Assembly (NCBI GenBank): GCA_026182355.1
Contig: JAPFBL010000003.1
Coordinates: 3,063,001-3,127,000, forward strand
DNA from: Hermatobates lingyangjiaoensis
Lineage: Eukaryota; Arthropoda; Insecta; Hemiptera; Hermatobatidae
Direction: 5' to 3'
Length of the DNA: 64,000 nt
Of the stretch, positions 48,801 through 60,715 are shown in pieces (position 1 is the first letter of the stretch; the number at the start of each line of letters is the position of its first letter). Under the pieces are notes generated by a model. The model was not told where the DNA came from, searched no databases, and was given only the letters and a program-made list of their open reading frames with translations. The position numbers and the translations under genes are program-made.

Positions 48801-51749
48801 GGAATTGTTTACAGCTGCACAGAACATTAACTAGAAATCAGCATTTATCATAACAGTGATAGTTCATTGAAAATGCTTTTAATCTTTTTAATAGCACTAG
48901 TGTAGTGTCACAGTGTTGCCAACTCTGTTAGTTTTCGTTTATTCCAACGAATGGAATAAAATATAAAATTATGTAAAAATACCTGTCTTCCATAATCCAC
49001 ATTATTACTAATGAAAAGTCCCCTGAACCACGGAAGCTGGTATAGTTAACTAATCACCATAGCCATTGCACACAATCAAAAATATTATATTTTATGTAAT
49101 GTAATATTTTGCACATAAAATATTATTTTATATCTGCCAACTTTTGAAATATGGCTTGTTCTTATTGTCCAAAAAATATTTAGGTGCAAAAATGACTAAA
49201 ATATCTAAACTCAGTAGGCCAAATAAATTTTCGGTATAATATTTAGGCAAGACTAAAATTATTAAGTTGGATAAACGAAATACACATTATTTTTGGAACT
49301 GGCAACAATTTTTAATATCCAGAAACAACTTTTGTTCCTTGTTAGTAGCGATAGGACAAGTTACGTTAGGCATTCTGAAGGTCCACTTCTTACAATTTAT
49401 TCTTAACTCTTGTTGCCAACACTAAGGATGACAAGTACTTTGCTTTTGTAAGTGCAATTCATATATAACATTTGTAGATCAGCATCTTTTCACACATAAT
49501 TTTCAAATTAATCATTACTTTTACAGATCAAAGTTTATTGCACCAATTTCTCTATTACTGCAACTAACTAATTTTTTTAGTATTAGACAGACTAAATTGT
49601 TTCACTTAAATATAAGCATAAGTTAATATTGTTTTTATTTGCAAATTTAGCTATAGATATAAATAACGTTATTAATAATAAAACTTTAACAACAACGAAA
49701 AAAATACAACTAATTTTAGTAGGGAAACAATAATAGGGAATAATATGAAATTTAAAATAAATTTTCTTGATAAGTATTTGTTTTTACTGACTCCTCTGGT
49801 CCTGATCTCCATTTATACAGCTTTTGATCACTATATATTAAGAAACGCATCCATTTCAAAACGCATGATCGCAAACCTGTTTTCATGAGAGTTGAGGCAG
49901 GGACTAGGTTTCGCTTGGGTGATCAAAGTATCATATGCAAAGTAACTTAATTATCGGACGTGCCCGACTAAATAGGGGAGAACACAGTGGAAACCGACTT
50001 CCAGATGGAAGGAATTTTCCCAGAGTCATCAATTCCCAGCGAGAAACAACTAGTCTGTTAGTTCCCACGGCACATGAATACATCTTAAAAATCTTTAAAC
50101 CATACATTGTTTAGATTCTTTAAAACATATTCTTCTGTTTTATATACTTACTTCTAAATAAAACAATAATCTGGAGCGGTCTGCTGCATTCTATTATAGA
50201 AACATATTATCAAATTAAAAAATAATCAATTTAACCATAAATACCATTTTCGCATTTCTATATGTGATCATGATAGTGACAGTTTTATATAAGTTGAGAT
50301 TTCCAAGTCCCAAAGGTTTTTAACGTTATTTCAATGATGTCTGTATGAGTGTGAGAGAGTGTGTGTAAATGTGTATCCAAAATATTGTGGGTGCGCTATA
50401 GACTACTTTTGCTTTATAAATTCATATTTTACGCTAATATAAGCACTAGAGTGTAGATAAACCATACTGTGTTTTAGCCAATTTGTTTTCTTGGGAAAGA
50501 CATTTTATCTGGCGAAAATGTAATTTAGGAGTACTTTTTTTTCTTCTAAACTACTAAAACATAGAGTGTTGAAAATTGGGATTATCATAACTCTGACAGC
50601 GAGATTAAGCGAAAAATGTTATACGGTTATCACCGGAAAGGCCAGTTTTTTTAGTAAAATATAGACGTTTTCACTTTACGTTTGACTCAGAAAGTTTATC
50701 ATGATACAGATTACACGGTTTGACCTAATTATACCCAAAAATAGCACCACTTAACTAGATGAGGTGAATATCCATTTTTTTTTTTTTTTGAAAGTTACAA
50801 GGACGGAAATGGGCGTTATAGTACAATTTACGATATCAGAATATGTGTTCTAGGCTAAAAGGCTAAGCATAGATGAATGAAAGTTTGTAAGCCATAAAAA
50901 ACAAATTCAAGTAATTTTGAATACAGCAATAACTGTAATAGTAATTTTGTCAATATATCTATAACAACTGAAAACTCAACTTGAAATAATGAATAACCTG
51001 CTGTACTTGCAAAATTTGTTTACTTGTCTGTTTATATCGACTGAGAAAATTGTTGGCAAAATCCAGTCAAGAATAGTCAACAATAAAAGTCTTTAAATAT
51101 ATATTTTATGTTTTCCATGGTTGTGCAAAATAACTGCTGCTATAAATCTATATGTCACCCTTTAAGTTATTCAATAGGTTACGTGTATTTTTTAGCATGC
51201 TTAAGAACTCCATTGTTTATGGGTTATATTGGAGTATGATAAATGTACTTTTTCATTCTTTAGGATATATGTCACTATTTCTATGCCTCAACGAAACCAA
51301 CAATTAAATTAGTAATGCAAAAAAATGAGATTTAGTATTGGGTATTGTCTCACTTCAACTATTTCATAAACTTGCGATACTGAAAGTGTAATATTATACT
51401 GCCATCATCATAACGTGTAAAATACCTATCTCAAGGTTAAATAAACAGAATTAGCTCAAAAACGTGAGTTATCAAAACCGGAAAATAATTAGGGTTTAAA
51501 GTAATCACTTTGATCAGCTTCTTGAATATAGAAGGAGCTTTGAACCTATTGAATTAGTGCTAATATTTAGATAACTTAGCAACTAGATTGAAACAATACT
51601 AACGCAAAGAATAATTTATATAGATATACGTTCTACTTTAAGTGATACTGTCAACTCTCAAAAGTTCTTGCCAGGGACGTGAGCAATTGCTTTTTTGTGG
51701 TGAAATATTAAGATATTGAAATAAAGTAATATGATACATATGATTTAAT
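45808..51749. other. Long stretch without a supportable gene
   Basis: Patches that are less AT-rich lie at 46240-46460, 46960-47180 and 49850-50060. In 46240-46460 a possible 43-nt minus-strand exon (SKKLKEARVSMWN, donor CAG|GTAGAA) was noted, but its phase does not connect to exon A and the acceptor is weak. Nothing else was recognised. Confidence 0.4.
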
Positions 51750-51771
51750 CCTTTCATAGAACTATGAAAGG
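51750..51771. repeat. Perfect 10-bp palindrome
   Basis: CCTTTCATAG, AA, CTATGAAAGG. Isolated; possibly chance or a binding site for a dimeric factor. Confidence 0.7.
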
Positions 51772-53172
51772 AAATGCAAATCGACAATATATTTTATGAC
51801 GTTTTCCAGGGAGTGATGGAAGGTTGTCTAACAAATGGCTGTAATCAATCTACGTGCTGTGGTGCAGTCTTTAATAAATCATAATGTCAGATATATAGCT
51901 CTAGGTGTGTTTAAGAACCCATTGTTTTTGAGTAATATTAAAGCATAGGAAAGGCACTTTGTTGTTCTTTATGATATAACGTGTACTATTTTCAGCCAAT
52001 TCTCCAGTAATTAATAAACATAAAATTTTCAAGTTGGTATTACTTTACTATGAACATTTCATGACCTTACGAAAGAACATAAAAATATTACATATATCAT
52101 TTTACGAAAACGATGCTTTAGTCAAACCAAGTACAACAAAACAGAGGAGAGCAGCTTGCTACAATACAATACATATTTCAGACAACAGTTAATATTAGGG
52201 GAAAAAAACGATTCAACGAAATAATGAAAAACATTCACAGAGAGATGATAACAGAACGGAACACTAAAACACACTAAGATATTTTGACATTTATCATCTT
52301 CAACAGATAGAAGTGAGTTGCTCGAAAGGCAAACCAAAACTGAAGCCTCTGAAGAACTTCATCAGTGTTGCCGCAATACAGAGGCAGGGAAGATATGGAA
52401 AAATAATAAGTAGAAAAAATAAAAGGGTAGACCAATGGAAAGTTAAAATATTACAGAATAAAGAAAAAGAATAAATGAAATTAAATATAAAAAAAATAGA
52501 ACAGTAGACATAAAAAATGAATAAAATAATAACATTAAAATAAATAACAATAAAGTAGAACAATTAAGAATATAAAACAATTTAGTTTTAGTGGCAGATT
52601 TACCTCAAAAAAGACTAATTTGTGGTTCTTCTGAAGCCCTTAAACTGTCATTAGAGTTAGGATGAGTAATGTACTTAGGATCTTGATCATGGAAGCAGTA
52701 ATTAAAATGAGTCCATGGGAATCAGTAAGAAAGGGAGCGTGAAGGGCGCTCTGCTTACCACATGAAAGCCTTTGATGACTCACACTATCTCGGCTCGCTG
52801 GAAGCCAAATACATAAAAAGCATCATATTGAGTGCAGCACTACGACAAAACGGAGTTACTTGAAGTACAGGAGGTCTTATCAAGAATAGGTTTGGTGTGT
52901 TTATTGAGGAAAAAAAGGAAGCAAAATACAGGATTGACGACATAGTGAGTTAAACAGCCAAGACGTCCACATTGAACCATACCTCCAGTGATATTGGAAA
53001 CTTTGGCAGAAAAAATATTTGAAAAGATAGATCAGAGGTTGGGAGGTTTACAGTAAGAGTTGGGCTACACTTCCCTGTAGGTAGAAGAAACGCACGAGGA
53101 AGAAGAAAGTCTATCGAAAATCCCTTAATAACCCTGCTCAGCTTATGAGCATCTATGATCAGAACTTTAATG
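51772..53172. other. Non-coding, nothing supportable
   Basis: 52270-52400 and 52700-53130 are less AT-rich. They may be a decayed mobile element, but no reverse transcriptase or transposase motif can be read through the stops. Confidence 0.35.
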
Positions 53173-53191
53173 TATACTATAGTATATATAT

Positions 53192-53225
<34 letters not shown>

Positions 53226-53241
53226 GTATATATATATATAT
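53173..53241. repeat. (AT)n microsatellite, interrupted
   Basis: About 65 bp of AT/TA alternation with a few interruptions, immediately next to a hammerhead-like repeat. Confidence 0.95.
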
Positions 53242-53375
53242 GGCTGCCTATGAAAAAGGTTTTAAATAAAACCGAAACGTCGGCATTGAGAGTTTGATTT
53301 TGATCCTGGAAAATTGACCGAATCCCGATTACATTATACACCTATTCTATCCAACGGTTGATATATTATTGAATT
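53241..53375 (+). mobile_element. Repeat type D, copy 1, with defective hammerhead-like core
   Basis: GCCTATGAAAAAGG-TTTT-AAA-TAAAACC-GAAACGTC followed by GGCATTGAGAGTTTGATTTT and a tail to GATATATTATTGAATTTTTT. The 6-bp stem (GGTTTT/AAAACC) and GAAACGTC fit a hammerhead, and GCC/GGC can close stem I. The core reads CTATGA and so lacks one base of CTGATGA. Two other long copies share that defect. The copy abuts an (AT)n tract, like the others. Confidence 0.7.
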
Positions 53376-54188
53376 TTTTATATAGTATATATATAAACTA
53401 TCAGCAGGTACTATACAACTATTAACAACACTGGGGAGGGGATAGCCATAACATAAAATGTCTTTTTTCAATTGATTAATTGTAAACAACGATCCTTAAC
53501 ATTGCTACAAATTTGTTGGTGCAATCTGGAAAGACTCCTTCTTACATGGAAGAAATGGTTACTATTCAAATGAAGGTACTGCTGAAGGATAGTGGTTTGA
53601 TATAATCGGAGGTAGGAAAATATCCATTGCCAAAGATGACAGTGACATCTGAGAAGACATTGAGGTTATTACAATGAGGTTACTAAGACAATACTGTGCG
53701 AGTAAGGGAAATGGAAAAACCGAAAGTTTTTAAGGACTAAAGGAAAAAGTTTTGCTCATTTCACTATGAGGCTAAACGAAAATAACTGTTATTAATTAAG
53801 GAGTGAGGAATGGAGTTCTACTATCAAAGAACTGTCGGAGAGCATCCAGCTAAGGAGTGTCTGGATGTTCTAAGGAGTATATAGAGACGTGACAACATGG
53901 TAATCATGTGAATAGGGTGATCAAGGTTTGTGGCTCAAGAAATGTTGAAAATTTAAAAGAAAAAAAAGTCTTCGAATAAGAAATTTGACTACTAGCTAAT
54001 GGAATAAGTAATGGTAATAAGTGATAAGTAATTCTACTAATGTAGAAAGTATTCAATGAAAGTGGAAAGTCGCTAGTCAGACAACCACAACTAAACCAAT
54101 ATCTCTTTGAGGGGAAGGAGATCAGGCATTTAGTGAGTTTAGTAGTTTTACGTCATTTATTTGTATAAACATTTCCTCTGCTTTTGTA
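53376..54188. other. Non-coding, nothing supportable
   Basis: The segment 53440-54130 is between two type D repeats and is less AT-rich than average. It may be the interior of a decayed element flanked by these repeats, but no protein frame remains. Confidence 0.35.
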
Positions 54189-54295
54189 GGCCTATGAAAA
54201 AAGTTTTAAATAAAGACCGAAACGTTGGCAATGAGAGTTTAATTTGAACCTGAAGAACTGACCTAGTCCCAATAAACTTTAGTTTTGTTTCTATT
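54189..54295 (+). mobile_element. Repeat type D, copy 2
   Basis: GCCTATGAAAAAAGTTTTAAATAAAGACCGAAACGTTGGC is diverged from copies 1 and 3 and its stem is weakened. An (AT)n tract lies 70 bp downstream. Confidence 0.7.
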
Positions 54296-54362
54296 CCGTC
54301 AATTACGGAATTGATTCTATTACGGTTCTATTACGGTTCTATTACGGTCGATACTTTTATCA

Positions 54363-54386
54363 ATATATATATATATATATATATAT
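54363..54386. repeat. (AT)n microsatellite
   Basis: Twelve AT units. Preceded by three repeats of TTCTATTACGG-like sequence (54295-54350). Confidence 0.95.
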
Positions 54387-55310
54387 CTGCAATTTCAAAA
54401 TTAGGTACAGGTGGTCCAACTGAACTTTAAAAAACTAAATAAAAACATATTGTAACATTGTTTGTTTGTTCAGTAAAATATTAAGACAAGCCACTGCTTT
54501 TGCTAATGTTGAGTGTATGTTCAGTGAAATATTACAAATGATAATAATTGATCCGTTTAAATGTAATTAATGAATAGTCTGTAACATTATGTAAAAATCT
54601 TCGAGAATGATCATTGTAACACATTTTTCATGTCTATCATTTTATATCGTTATTTTCATTATTTATAAGTCAAAATAAATCATCAAAATTATTTGTTCTC
54701 AATATTGAATGATTATGTTGGTTATGAATGTTAAAAATATTCATATTAATATTACCATTAATTAATATTATATTAATTAATAATATAATATATTTTAAGA
54801 ACTCGTAAACATTATTCTATTCCTTTAAAAAAGTTGTTAACTAGCTATTACCTACATCATGAACATTAAAATTAACTATATAAACAATAACATTGCGACA
54901 AAGTTGATGAAGTAGCTCCAATAACACATGATATATACAAACTATGGCGCTAAAAGGGTTTCTGTCACTATTGTTGAAGGTTTTTTTAGGACCTTCTAAT
55001 GACGCTTAATTACTTCAACAAATTGCTAACAAATGGATTATTAAAAAATTACACTGCGATCTACTAAGTGGTGAAAAGCCGTTGAACATTTATCGTTTAG
55101 ATTTCCATCTGTGATAAACTAGAGTGATGAACCAGGAAGAATAGTCAAGAAAGAGCATTAACAACGGATAAGAGCCGACTGTTTCCTTCCGTGCGATGAC
55201 TGAACCACTAATTAGATTCCGAAGAACACAGAAACATTAAACAGCCCGATCTATCTAATCACACCGAGTTTCACAAGATTTGCCTAGTATCCGTGGCATC
55301 CTTCCGAAAA
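54387..55310. other. Non-coding, nothing recognised
   Basis: AT-rich, with inverted ATTAATAT blocks at about 54740-54795. No gene seen. Confidence 0.45.
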
Positions 55311-55521
55311 CAATAACCTCTCTGTATCTGATATGAACATTTAGTCAACTACTTTATCTTTACTCAAAACATGTGTTCCTAATTTTTTTGTTCAGTTGCG
55401 TACCAATAACTTTTAAATTACTTTACATAGTAAAATTAATGATTTATACAGAACTGATATTGAATGATTCACTTGTTAAAAACCATTTCAAAATCTAATA
55501 ATAATGTCAAATGAATGTATG
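55311..55521 (+). repeat. Direct repeat, about 211 bp, copy 1
   Basis: From CAATAACCTCTCTGTATCTG to GTCAAATGAATGTATG. It matches 57274-57486 at high identity with only a few substitutions and single-base indels. No terminal structure or frame was recognised. Confidence 0.85.
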
Positions 55522-57273
55522 TAACTCACACTTGCAGAAACTTTAGCGGTTACATGTGGAAGATCGAGCACCGACTGATCACATTAATTATATGTCTACT
55601 CAGAGTTTTTCTGTGTTTTCTACAGAGAAACATTGGAGAGAGGGAAAGGTGAGAGACATATAATAGAAAGCTTTATCATAAACTTCACATTCAAAAATAA
55701 AACCTCTTTCATTTTTGACGAGTGAAGTGGGATTCCAATCAAAAAATTTCAAAGAGTATTCTTCATTAAAGTTGAATATTTCGATAAAGTACACTGAAAT
55801 TAAAAAGTTTTAGAAAAGGTTATATTTGTAAGACAAAAGTAATTTTCTCAGGAGAGTTAATAAATTGGCATGTGGTATTTTGGAATTCAATTCTCCAGTT
55901 TGGGGTTCGCGGAACCTGGTTGGAGTTGAGCAAGATAGGATATAGGATAGATTCCTATACGTCAATTAGGTTGATATATCTGGTAAGTTTTAATATCAAC
56001 TTGGTCTGATAGATGAGAATTCACATGATACCAAAACACATTGAAAACTTATCAACGTCAGGTACTATATCAATTGCTTGCAAACTTAAAAATAAAAATT
56101 TCTAGTTGAATACAATATTAACTTAAAAAATTAACTACCTAGTACAGAGGTGATCAAAGATGTCAGCGCGACACATTCAAATATTTTCGGTTTCTCATTT
56201 TTCAATTTATTTGTAGTTTTAGTCACACCAGTGATTAATCTATGCAGGAGTGGAAACTATTCAGTTCGAAAGCTACATTCAAAGTTTTAAAATTTTACCC
56301 AGGCTGGGATTGTGGATCATGTTAATTAATTTCTGGAGGAAATGTCAAAAAAATTAGTATATCAATCATCCATGACTATTACTTTTTTCAGTCTTTACAT
56401 AATTTCTTACTAGTATACCATTGAGTTCAAATAAGGTTAGCAGAAATCATGTGCCTCTCAGTTTTTCTTCCATAAACACATCTTTTATGAGCGTAGAACG
56501 AATGGATGCTAGACGAAAACGATCAACACATAATTCACCTGAATATTTGTATGGTATATTAAAAATTAATTTTTTGTTGAATCAAAAAATATTTTACTTT
56601 ACGAACAACTAAAATATTAAAATTAGAGGTATTTTTTTGGAAAATGTTTATCACCTTAGACCCCGCACTCTTACGGGGTTGTACGATTTCATAATTTTTC
56701 TAGTAAATTTGTACGATTTCAGATTTGACTAAATCTTCTCATAGAGAGAGTATACGTCACAATGACTTTGCAATGACGCCTGCTTACTGCGAGGGAACTC
56801 TCACGACTTAACAAGACTTAAAGGCTGAATGATGCGAAGCCTTGAACTCAATAGTCAATAGGCACACGTGACTTCTTAGGCACTTCAACTCATTTTATTA
56901 GAACGTGAAGACTACTGACGTAAACACTTAGTTAATATCATTCAAATTTTTTTTCTTAACTAAAATAAACTTTTTATAAATACAATAATATAATAAAGCA
57001 AGTTTAAAGAGTAAAACTTACATTTTTCACATACAAAAGTTGTAGTAGTGCTATTGAACGACCCGAAAATGTACACTATAATTCAGTTATCTATTACACA
57101 TAGGACAATGTTGTAAATCTTTGAATAGCATTGTCGACTGTTCTACATGAGTCATTCATGCCTAAGACACATATTTACCTGCTATAATTTACAAAATTAA
57201 AAAATAATAAAAAATATAACCATATCTCATCAGGAACCTAATGATTGAGCATATTGGTAAACATATTGGTAAA
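55522..57273. other. Non-coding, nothing supportable
   Basis: Lies between the two 211-bp direct repeats. A small hairpin, CCCCG...CGGGG, at about 56661-56680. Short frames at 55600-55794 and 56421-56612 have no recognisable features. Confidence 0.4.
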
Positions 57274-57486
57274 CAATATCCTCTCTGTTTCTGATATGAA
57301 CATTTAGTCAACTACTTTATCTTTATTTCAAAACATGTGTTCTTAATTGTTTTGTTCAGTTGCGTACCAATAACTTTTAAATTACTTTACATAGTAAAAT
57401 TAATGAATTTATACAGAACTGATATTGAATGATTCACTTGTTAAAAACCATTTCAAAATCTAATAATAATGTCAAATGAATGTATG
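57274..57486 (+). repeat. Direct repeat, about 213 bp, copy 2
   Basis: Partner of 55311-55521, same orientation, 1.75 kb apart. Either a recent segmental duplication or two insertions of an unrecognised short repeat. Confidence 0.85.
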
Positions 57487-58046
57487 CATATTTAGAGCTT
57501 GTGTGTAAAAAACAGTTTCTTCCATTTAGGCATACGAAATAACTGACGAGGAAAGGTGGATCCAACAAACTAACTAAAACTTACAATGTACATACCTAAA
57601 AGCACTAACTTCTACAGAACTAACAACCCTTCTTAAGAATGAAAGTATAGAGAGTGTTAGTATGTACAGATACAGTTTTATTCAGTACAATACAAAAGAA
57701 AGGTCTATCAGAATACAAGACAAGCAGATGTTACAAGAGTGGACGAAACTGCCAGAGCCTCTTCGAACAGGGTTGATCTGAACACCTAAACTAAATGAGA
57801 TTCCAGTTGAAGGATTAAGAAGTCACCGTATAAGATAAATAATTCTACTAAGATAAATAATTCGACAAAGAATGTCAACTTAGCTTTGAAAATAGTCTCA
57901 AGTTGTAGTCGTTACCATGTCTCAATTTTAAGTAAAGTCTTTTATTAACGTACGTACCTATGTTGGAGACGAATTTAAACCATAATGTCCACTATAAACA
58001 ATCATAGCTTATTATATTTCAAAGATATAGCTACACACAGTAAAAA
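57487..58046. other. Non-coding, nothing recognised
   Basis: No gene or repeat recognised. A short duplication of CTAAGATAAATAATTC-like sequence at about 57830-57860. Confidence 0.45.
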
Positions 58047-59727
58047 AATCTGGAGTGGCCTACACTCTACTTTACTATAAGTAACTCAATGTCAAATTTC
58101 TTGAGTATATAAAACATAACGTATCATTTAAGCATAACATAAATATCTAAATGGGATATAATTATTAGCATTGCATTCGTGAGGTAGTACAGATAGTGAT
58201 TGAAGGACATATCAATTTATAAGCTTATTTTTGTACATCACAAATAATTTATTATTTGCAAATAATTTCATTAGTATAACTACAGCAGTAATATCATTTT
58301 TGAAAAACCAATGTGAACATTTCTTGAAACGAAATATTATCCTACAAGAGAACATGGCTATTGTTCAAATAGCCAGTAGATTTCTTACATCGTTTACTTA
58401 ACATCCTTCTACATTGAATATTAATGTAAAATTTTCAAATTTAAAACAGTAAAATACCCTTTTTTTCTCTGAAAAACATCTTAAACAGCGAAGAAAATGT
58501 TGTTTTAAGGTAATTTGTTAATTAAAGATGTACGATAATTACAGTTATTAATCTCTAAACAAAAGATTTATATTTTGAATTATCTTTTACATTTTTGGTT
58601 TTTAACAGAATTATTATACTGGGAATTTTATGGCTTCTTAGTATTTAATAAGATCATTTTCCTTCCCCTTTGTCAAATAACATATATACGATTTTTTTTT
58701 TAATGATTTAATGAGTGTTATGATTTACCTGCACAATATTATTCCTCTTACATCGCTTATAAGTCAATAATATATTTTCATTTTTCCATTGGAAACATCA
58801 ATTTTATCTCAGTGGATTTGCTCAAAAAATTTCTAAGTCAATGTAAACAATGTAAAAAAATACAAAAAATTCGACAAGTATAGCAGGTGATCTCTTAGTC
58901 TAGGATAAACAAAGAGTTTCTATATCGTTATTGCTCTTTTCCGTAATTGAAACTTCATGATTTTTTTTTTATGAATTGCTAATTTTTTGTTCCATTTTTG
59001 GTCAAATTTTCATAATTTTTTAACGAGCCGTTTAGCGTCAAAAAAACATTTTCTGAAAACACAAATCGTACTCTAACGCCCCTTTAGCGACTGTAATTTT
59101 AGAAAAAAATATCTCAACTCATTGTCCATATAATGTTCTATTTATAGGCATAGTTTCATTCTTGTCCGTCAAACAGTATGGCTTGTATCGCTCTCACAAG
59201 GTTTGAGATTGATTTATAAGTCAAAATTTGTACATTTTATTGAAAAAAAAATATTTCCTGTTGATATAAAATTTTGAATATATTTTTCGTTTGTTGCATT
59301 TGTAACCTCAAAGATAATGTCAAAATCTCAAAACTCTAGGGTTATTAGTTTAGGAGAAATAAATGTTTTAAAAAAAACGGTTTTTGGCAAAAAAAGTGAC
59401 TTTCCCATCATGCATAATTCTTCCCAAACAATAGGGATCTTCGTCTAAATGGGGCCCATTTTTGTGTAAAATATCAACTTGATCCATCAAAGATTCTGGA
59501 CCGTAGCGTGGTAACAAGCAATGCTAACACACGCACCCACCCACGCACCCACCCACCCACCCACCCACCCACCCACCCACCCACCCACCCACACACACAC
59601 ACACACAGACATCATCGTAAAAACTTCATAAAACGACTTCTGGGACCTCAAAACATGTAATTCCGTCAAAATCTCGAGATCGAATTTTTTCACGATCACT
59701 ATACTTTACTTATAGTAAAGTAAAAAT
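58047..59727. mobile_element. 1.68-kb non-coding repeat, copy 2
   Basis: Collinear with 29729-31346, including both ends (ACTTTACTATAAGTAA at 58069; TTACTTATAGTAAAGT near 59707-59722). The main length difference comes from the (CCAC)n tract at 59533-59607, about twice as long as in copy 1. The Val/Gly/Trp-rich minus-strand frame is this microsatellite. No coding capacity. Confidence 0.82.
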
Positions 59728-60012
59728 ATAGTTTTAAGTAAGTACTAATTACTTTTGTTTACATGCTTTTCTCATTCTAAAAGTCATACTAATGTTATAT
59801 ATTTTGGTTTTAGACAAATGCTTGATTGAAAAATCTTAGTCTCATTACTGAATTTCTTTCTGTGTTTTAAACGTTGATATATATATATATATAATTCAGG
59901 AATAATAATTGGGCCGGCTTTGAATGTACTTGGTTTGAACACACTTTTACTGTAATCTACTGATAACGGTTATACCCAAAATTGGAAAATGTGAATAAAT
60001 CTGTCTAATATT
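59728..60012. other. Non-coding, short (AT)n at about 59878-59892
   Basis: Nothing else recognised. Confidence 0.5.
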
Positions 60013-60124
60013 TAACAACTTCTAGCATTTGTAATATATATATATATTATAACTTCTAGCATTTGTAATATATATATATATATTACAACTTCTAGCATTT
60101 GTAATATATATATATATATATATA
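60013..60124 (+). repeat. Three-copy tandem repeat ending in (AT)n
   Basis: AACTTCTAGCATTTGTAATA followed by (TA)n occurs three times in a row. The AT run grows from copy to copy (about 16, 20 and 24 nt). Confidence 0.92.
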
Positions 60125-60179
60125 ATAAATTCAAAACGAAGGAAACACACTGAAAGATACAGACATAACTCACATCGAT

Positions 60180-60202
60180 ATTTCGACCATCGTCGTCATC
60201 AG
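60180..60202 (-). ncRNA. Hammerhead-like core, left arm of the 60.2-kb foldback
   Basis: Minus strand: CTGATGA, C, GAC-GATG-GTC, GAAAT, then ATCGAT, a palindrome that could act as a minimal stem III. As in the 28.6-kb family, one extra base separates the core from a short stem II. Confidence 0.45.
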
Positions 60203-60275
60203 GAGGTGTGAAGAGTGAAGAGTCCCGCAGGAAGGCAGGGCGGTGACCTACGGGACTCTTCGCTCTTCACACCTC

Positions 60276-60298
60276 CTGATGACGACGATGGTCATAAT
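60276..60298 (+). ncRNA. Hammerhead-like core, right arm, GAAA lost
   Basis: CTGATGA-C-GAC-GATG-GTC is intact, but GAAAT is changed to ATAAT, removing bases essential in hammerheads. Presumably inactive. Confidence 0.45.
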
Positions 60299-60388
60299 AT
60301 CGATGTGAGTTATGTCTGTATCTTCCTGTGTGTTTCCCTCGTTTTGAATTTATTTTATTTAAAAAAGTCCGCTGGAACGTTTCTTTTA

Positions 60389-60392
<4 letters not shown>

Positions 60393-60432
<40 letters not shown>
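60393..60432. repeat. (AT)n microsatellite, about 20 units
   Basis: Uninterrupted TA alternation directly adjoining the 126-bp inverted repeat. Confidence 0.97.
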
Positions 60433-60433
<1 letters not shown>

Positions 60434-60558
60434 GAGTATGATCAAACCATAATATGAAATGGGAAAACAAGACTAATAGTCTTTTTTAAGACTTGTCTAA
60501 GACTATCTTAGTCTTGTTTTCCCATTTCATATTGTGGTTTGATCATTGATTGTTATTT
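60433..60558 (+). repeat. 126-bp inverted repeat, left copy
   Basis: CGAGTATGATCAAACCATAA to TGATCATTGATTGTTATTT. It is the exact reverse complement of 60843-60968 by reading. Each copy is also internally near-palindromic, with ATGATCAAACCA...GGTTTGATCAT and GGGAAAACAAGACTA...TAGTCTTGTTTTCCC. The same arm sequence is found at 2.2 kb. Confidence 0.93.
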
Positions 60559-60715
60559 GATATATTATTGAATTTGTTATATTATTGGGTTTATATAAAT
60601 ACAACTATGGGTTTTTATGAGGAGATAAGAAGAGTATATGGAGAAGATGTGAGTGAATGTTTGAAGAAATGGAGATGTTACACAGCGAAATTAGCTAGAC
60701 AATCAAGCCTATGAA
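60559..60715. other. Spacer between the inverted repeats, no gene
   Basis: GATATATTATTGAATTTGTT at its start is shared with the tail of the type D copy at 53355, so element boundaries overlap here. The remainder (GAAGAGTATATGGAGAAGAT...) is unassigned. Confidence 0.5.

Larger units (their letters stand above)
60126..60352. mobile_element. Foldback element, 105-bp arms, hammerhead-like core in each arm
   Basis: The left arm 60126-60230 and right arm 60248-60352 are near-perfect inverted copies around a 17-nt centre (GAAGGCAGGGCGGTGAC). The arms contain CTTCACACCTCCTGATGACG and GATGTGAGTTATGTCTGTAT. The frames on both strands here are artefacts. Probably the inverted terminal repeats of a second Penelope-like family (inference). 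Confidence 0.78.

Noticed and set aside
59487..59699. Minus-strand frame with repeated VGGW units
   Set aside because: Translation of the (CCAC)n microsatellite within a non-coding transposon; the sister copy does not keep it.
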